Origin: Flavobacterium petrolei
GTDB taxonomy: Bacteria; Bacteroidota; Bacteroidia; Flavobacteriales; Flavobacteriaceae
Assembly: GCF_003314435.2 (NCBI RefSeq)
Contig: NZ_QNVY02000001.1
Coordinates: 434,001 to 498,000, forward strand
Length of the DNA: 64,000 nt
Direction: 5' to 3'
A program made the translations under genes and the position numbers. The first letter of the stretch is position 1. Every line of letters begins with the position of its first letter. The notes below the pieces were generated by a model. The model worked only from the letters and a program-made list of their open reading frames with translations, did no database searches and was not told the origin of the DNA. Shown piece by piece: positions 60,195 to 64,000 of this stretch.

Positions 60195-62318
60195 TTAATA
60201 ATCAAAATACCAATTAAAAATATCCGCTCTTACCCCTAAAGTCAACCAATTTGTGCTCTGACTGAAAGTAGTTGCCGTATTTTTTGTAGGATCAAAACTC
60301 CTGTAAATAAAACTTCCAAAGAGCTTTAGATTTGTTGCCGGATTCACTAAATAACCTCCTTGAAAATCAGCAATAAAAACAGCTGTTTTGTTTCCCTGAC
60401 CCACTTTTACACCACTATCAAACGGTCTGTTTTCATCGTAATCTTTATAGATATTCCCACCGTAATTAAAATTGTCTGCGGTAGTATCAAAATCCAATCC
60501 CCGAGTTCCTATAGTAATTTTTGCATCAGCAAAATACCTGCCTTTATGATATCGGGCAATAGCAACTAATTCCTTGAAATTTCCACCCCATTGATGCCCT
60601 ATACTTTGATTATTATGTCCGTAATTAGTAATCGGCATACTATGCGAATAAACATAAGGACGAACGTGATTGTACTCCAATTGAAGCAACAAATTATCAA
60701 TTTTAAAAGCATTGTAATACTTCGCACCCAATTGGTATCCGTATTTATTTCTCCAGCTATTATCCCCTTCTTTGATGTCTCCAAGAGAAAATTCGTCCAG
60801 AATAAACTGTCCGTAAAAGTTAATTTGATTGTTCCATTTGTATTTGTAGGTCAACCCTAATATTGCATTTCCGCTCCTCGCCGAAGATGCAAATTCAACC
60901 GAACGATAGAATATAATAGGATTCACAAAGCTCACATCGAATCCTCTATTATTTGTATTAGTCCAAATCACGGATTCGAAAAAACCAAGATTCAATTTAT
61001 TCGAAACATTCCAACTCAAATAATGGTTTGCCATAAACTTGGTTGCATACGTTCTTTCTATTGTAACATCTGGACGAACGTCTTTGAGCCACATGTAAGT
61101 ATTGGTGTATTTTATTTTCCAAAAATTAGTATTTAGTTTAAAATAAGGATATGGGCTGGCACCATCACTTTCTAATAATGATCGGTATCCATCCCCAATA
61201 AAATTTCTACCGTAACCCAACTGCAAATCGATATGTTTACTTGGCGCAAAAGTTAAATTGGCTTCTGCCGAAGGAAAATCGTACGCATCGGTTTTGAAAT
61301 CTTTTGCAATACCAATACCCGGAATAATTGCTGGATTTCCCCCCGCCGGTTTAATAGATTCCGCATAAGTATTGAAATAATCTGCGAAACGTCCTTGACT
61401 TTCAAAAACAGTAGTGGTAAAATTCAATGTTTTACCCAAACCACCACGAAAATTGATTCCACGTGTATTTACATAAGTATACGACACATCACTTTTTGAC
61501 GCTTTCCCAACTTGTAAATCAAGAATAGGATTCAGTGTAAACCAGTAATCCTCGCCCTGAATTTCAACCATATTTTCATTCCACAACTTTCTTGCCCACC
61601 AACTGGAAGCAGTCTTTTTCAGCTTCTCATTCACTGCTTTAAGGTCATAATATTTAGACACTTCCGCATAGGTGTAAGGTTTTGAAGCGGTGTGGTTGTT
61701 ACTTCCCATTTGATTTAACGAAGCATCAAATTGCGCATAATAGCTATGTGAAAACGGGATATTCAAATGACTTTCAAACTCCGGACTATTAAATTTTTTA
61801 TAAACAATACTATCCAGTTCCGTTAACTTATTAGTATTGTTTGAAACAATATCGGCTTGCGCCAAAGTTGTAGCAGCTGCTTCTTCCCTACTTTTTAAGG
61901 GAATCGAAATCGTCATGGTAAACTTAGCATACGTTGGTTTTCCATTGTACGTTGAGGGCTGAATTTTTGGAAATTTACCAAAAACTCTTTTCACTTCTTC
62001 AATCAATTTTTCCTCCGTGGCATCTACATAAATTACTTTAAAGACACCATTGACATCAACTTCAAAAAGAACTTTTACATTTCCTTGAAAATTACTTAGT
62101 TTCAAATTCTCCGGAATTTCAAAATTCGCAAAAACAAAATCCTGCACCTGATTGTAAAAACAAGTCTCTAAAGCATTCGATTGTACGTTTACGCAATTCG
62201 CAAAAACTGGAAAACGCTCCGCTGTGTTGCCGGACTGTACCGTAACACTTTTAATATCTTGAGCAGAAATAGTAAAGGAATTTAATAGTAAAAGTAATCC
62301 CAACAACCCTTTGTTCAT
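60195..62318 (-). CDS. RemB-like gliding-motility outer-membrane protein
   Basis: From the ATG at 62318 the protein has 707 residues. It has a signal peptide ending in SAQ (about 20). An N-terminal TonB-C-like domain (about 45-145, with VKVLFEVDVNGVFKVIYVDA and FGKFPKIQPSTYNGKPTYAKFTM) precedes a large Wzi-like beta-barrel (about 190-707). The sequence resembles the flavobacterial gliding protein RemB, from memory. It begins 20 bases after deoC and is probably co-transcribed. A Wzi-type capsule-binding role is the main alternative. Confidence 0.65.
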   Translation of the reverse strand: MNKGLLGLLLLLNSFTISAQDIKSVTVQSGNTAERFPVFANCVNVQSNALETCFYNQVQDFVFANFEIPENLKLSNFQGNVKVLFEVDVNGVFKVIYVDATEEKLIEEVKRVFGKFPKIQPSTYNGKPTYAKFTMTISIPLKSREEAAATTLAQADIVSNNTNKLTELDSIVYKKFNSPEFESHLNIPFSHSYYAQFDASLNQMGSNNHTASKPYTYAEVSKYYDLKAVNEKLKKTASSWWARKLWNENMVEIQGEDYWFTLNPILDLQVGKASKSDVSYTYVNTRGINFRGGLGKTLNFTTTVFESQGRFADYFNTYAESIKPAGGNPAIIPGIGIAKDFKTDAYDFPSAEANLTFAPSKHIDLQLGYGRNFIGDGYRSLLESDGASPYPYFKLNTNFWKIKYTNTYMWLKDVRPDVTIERTYATKFMANHYLSWNVSNKLNLGFFESVIWTNTNNRGFDVSFVNPIIFYRSVEFASSARSGNAILGLTYKYKWNNQINFYGQFILDEFSLGDIKEGDNSWRNKYGYQLGAKYYNAFKIDNLLLQLEYNHVRPYVYSHSMPITNYGHNNQSIGHQWGGNFKELVAIARYHKGRYFADAKITIGTRGLDFDTTADNFNYGGNIYKDYDENRPFDSGVKVGQGNKTAVFIADFQGGYLVNPATNLKLFGSFIYRSFDPTKNTATTFSQSTNWLTLGVRADIFNWYFDY

Positions 62319-62337
62319 ACTTATTTTCTTTTTGAAT

Positions 62338-63081
62338 TTAATATTCATTATTTGAATTTTGACCATTCGCTATCATTTTTGCGCCGGAAGTCCCTATTCT
62401 TTTCACCCCTAATTCAATCATCGCAACTGCTTCCTCGTATGTCCTCACTCCACCAGCAGCTTTTACCGGAAGAGGTGAAGCATTTTCAAGCATCATCATT
62501 ATAGCAGGAATAGTGGCGCCATTAGGTAAATTATTTTCTGTTTTATAAAATCCCGTAGAAGATTTTACAAAAACCTTTGGAAACAGCTCTTGCTCGAAAT
62601 TAGAAACAATTACATTTTTTATCAAACTTGACAATTGGATAATTTCTTTTTCAGTGAGTGCAGCCACTTCAATAATCCATTTTACTACTTTATTATGAGC
62701 CAGACCTAATTGGGTACATCTTAAGATTTCCTCTTTAACCAAATCTATTTCACCATTTTTAAAAGCCATGTAATTGCATACAAAATCCAAATCATCCGCA
62801 CCATCTTGTATCGCGTGAAGCGCCTCTTGAATTTTATCTTCTAATAAAGATGTTCCTTCGGGAAAATCAATTACAGTCCCTATTTGCACTAACGAATTCG
62901 CTTCCGTAATCATCTTTTTAGCCAAAGAAACCATTTCTGGTCTAATCATTATAAGTTTAAAATGCTCCTCGATAGCTTCCTGAACAAATTCCTGAGCCAC
63001 AAGGTTATTTTTTTCTTCACTGATTCCCGCTTGCTCCGCAGTTTTTAAATAGGTGGAATCTAAATATTGCTTGATATTCAT
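62338..63081 (-). CDS. deoC: Deoxyribose-phosphate aldolase
   Basis: The enzyme splits deoxyribose 5-phosphate. The 247-residue protein has the Schiff-base lysine K173 in FVKSSTGF, DFVCNYMAFKNG near 100, and VKAAGGVRTYEEA. Its start is at 63081, with a -7-like TATTTTTG at 63121-63128 on the minus strand. Confidence 0.93.
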   Translation of the reverse strand: MNIKQYLDSTYLKTAEQAGISEEKNNLVAQEFVQEAIEEHFKLIMIRPEMVSLAKKMITEANSLVQIGTVIDFPEGTSLLEDKIQEALHAIQDGADDLDFVCNYMAFKNGEIDLVKEEILRCTQLGLAHNKVVKWIIEVAALTEKEIIQLSSLIKNVIVSNFEQELFPKVFVKSSTGFYKTENNLPNGATIPAIMMMLENASPLPVKAAGGVRTYEEAVAMIELGVKRIGTSGAKMIANGQNSNNEY

Positions 63082-63262
63082 AGCGTTACTAATTTCTTGA
63101 TGATAACTAATTCGAACTCACAAAAATACATTTTATCTGCACATAAGATTCTTCTATTTGTATTTTTATAAACTCAAAACTACTATTTGTAGGCATTTTT
63201 AAAATAGAATTCGTAAACAACTTCTTGAAAAGATAATTTCTTATTTTACGAAAACCTATAAA

Positions 63263-63288
63263 CAAAAAAATCCCACCGAAGTGGGACT
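63263..63288 (-). terminator. Terminator downstream of vanZ
   Basis: On the minus strand TCCCAC-TTCG-GTGGGA (63271-63286) has a tetraloop and is followed by seven Ts. It ends the gcvH-vanZ transcript. Confidence 0.9.
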
Positions 63289-63304
63289 CATTTTATTTTG
63301 AAAA

Positions 63305-63682
63305 TTATCTGAGCTTTGTATTTAAACCAAATAAAATAACCACTGCCACCATTAAAGTTGCTCCGGACAGATTTGCTAAAACATCAAACACCTCTGCATG
63401 ACGGGTTGTAGTAAATAATTCCTGAGCTATTTCGATTCCTATTCCAAAAAAAACAGAAAAAAGAAACGAAGCAATCAAAGGTTTCAAACTATTCGGATCG
63501 TTTGCACGGCTTTTTAAAAACAAGAAACAAAAGAATGTAAGCACAAAATGAAAAAAGGCATGTACCAACTTATCTAAATTGGAAACAGTTCCCAATGGAA
63601 CATTATTCAATTGTACCAAACAGAAAAAAGCAATTGTTCCTGTCCACAGCAAAGCAGCCCAAAAATAGAGGTGTTTAAGCAC
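63305..63682 (-). CDS. VanZ-family membrane protein
   Basis: The 125-residue protein has four helices and the family pattern HAFFHFVLTFFCFLF and GIGIEIAQEL. VanZ-like proteins are related to teicoplanin-resistance VanZ; the function in this group is unknown. It starts on GTG at 63682 and overlaps gcvH by 8 bases. Confidence 0.8.
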   Translation of the reverse strand: MLKHLYFWAALLWTGTIAFFCLVQLNNVPLGTVSNLDKLVHAFFHFVLTFFCFLFLKSRANDPNSLKPLIASFLFSVFFGIGIEIAQELFTTTRHAEVFDVLANLSGATLMVAVVILFGLNTKLR

Positions 63683-64000
63683 CTATTAATTCTTTGTACG
63701 ACTCGCTGGAAAGCAATCCATCAACTTCAGCCATATTAGCTATTTTCACCTTGATCATCCATCCAGCTCCATAAGGATCTGCATTTACACTTTCCGGAGT
63801 ATTCTCTAAAGCGTCATTGAAAGCAATGATTTCTCCTGCTATCGGAAGAAACAAATCTGAAACCGTTTTAACCGCTTCAACCGTTCCAAAAACCTCATCT
63901 TTTTCTAATGTTTGATCTAAAGTTTCTACCTCAACATAAACGATATCTCCTAATTCTTTTTGAGCAAAATCAGTGATTCCAACTGTTGCGATATCGCCCT
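63675..64000 (-). CDS. gcvH: Glycine cleavage system H protein, C-terminal part
   Basis: The gene runs off the right edge; 108 codons are visible. It begins GDIATVGITDFAQKELGDIVYVE and includes the lipoyl-lysine region VFGTVEAVKTVSDLF. The lysine in EAVKTVSD is the lipoylation site. The H protein carries the methylamine group between the P, T and L proteins. The N-terminal 20 or so residues are outside the window. Confidence 0.95.
   Translation of the reverse strand, partial: GDIATVGITDFAQKELGDIVYVEVETLDQTLEKDEVFGTVEAVKTVSDLFLPIAGEIIAFNDALENTPESVNADPYGAGWMIKVKIANMAEVDGLLSSESYKELIGA

Overview
The window looks like chromosomal DNA from a Flavobacterium-like member of the Bacteroidota. The DNA is AT-rich. 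Several promoters fit the Bacteroidota pattern TTTG-N19/20-TAnnTTTG, and Shine-Dalgarno sequences are absent. The gene content is typical of the family: a PorP/SprF-type protein, a RemB-like gliding protein, two OmpH chaperones after BamA, DUF4270, DUF6089, DUF3347, DUF4403 and DUF4907. Almost everything is core chromosome. I see no prophage, integrase, insertion sequence or CRISPR array.

Layout. 0-6.4 kb: the 3' end of sppA, an AsmA-like envelope protein, a DUF2797 zinc-ribbon protein, a GH3-family enzyme and two tiny membrane or lipoproteins. 6.5-11.6 kb (minus strand): serB, clpX, clpP and tig. 11.6-15.5 kb: dispersed repeats, a lipoprotein, tRNA-Glu with a clear promoter, a Baeyer-Villiger-type flavin monooxygenase and small ORFs. 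15.3-25.7 kb: a copper-handling island, nearly all on the minus strand. 25.8-29.5 kb: a holin-fold protein, a hydrolase, pdxJ, a CBS protein and nadK. 29.7-36.2 kb: the outer-membrane biogenesis block DUF6089-uppS-bamA-ompH-ompH, then murI. 36.2-38.8 kb: DUF4270 lipoprotein and a FadL-like barrel. 39.0-43.1 kb: beta-barrel, Kelch lipoprotein, DUF4907 lipoprotein, LytS-type kinase and LytTR regulator. 43.1-54.9 kb: gamma-carbonic anhydrase, PorP/SprF, NifU, dodecin, a DUF255 thioredoxin protein, an LEA-like protein, MscS, tsaB, an RND-type adaptor with TolC, and DUF4403. 55-60 kb (minus strand): an aa3/caa3-type oxidase assembly operon (cyoE, two subunit III genes, subunit IV, SCO, DUF420). 60-64 kb: RemB-like protein, deoC, VanZ and the 3' part of gcvH.

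The copper island is the most distinctive region. A regulator that fuses an HMA metal-binding domain to an AraC-type DNA-binding domain sits among a Cu P-type ATPase, a multicopper oxidase that appears fused to a CopB-like outer-membrane barrel, two DUF3347 proteins, two HMA secreted proteins, a TlpA-like thioredoxin, a barrel and a Cys-rich secreted peptide. Four copies of a CPMHPE...CxxCGM metal-binding motif occur across its proteins. A pair of inverted REP-like palindromes lies in frame inside the oxidase gene. Two small membrane proteins at the edge (59 and 45 residues) are below usual gene-calling size. The second module worth attention is the Kelch/DUF4907/LytS/LytTR set.

All functional calls come from reading motifs by eye. 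No database search was run.
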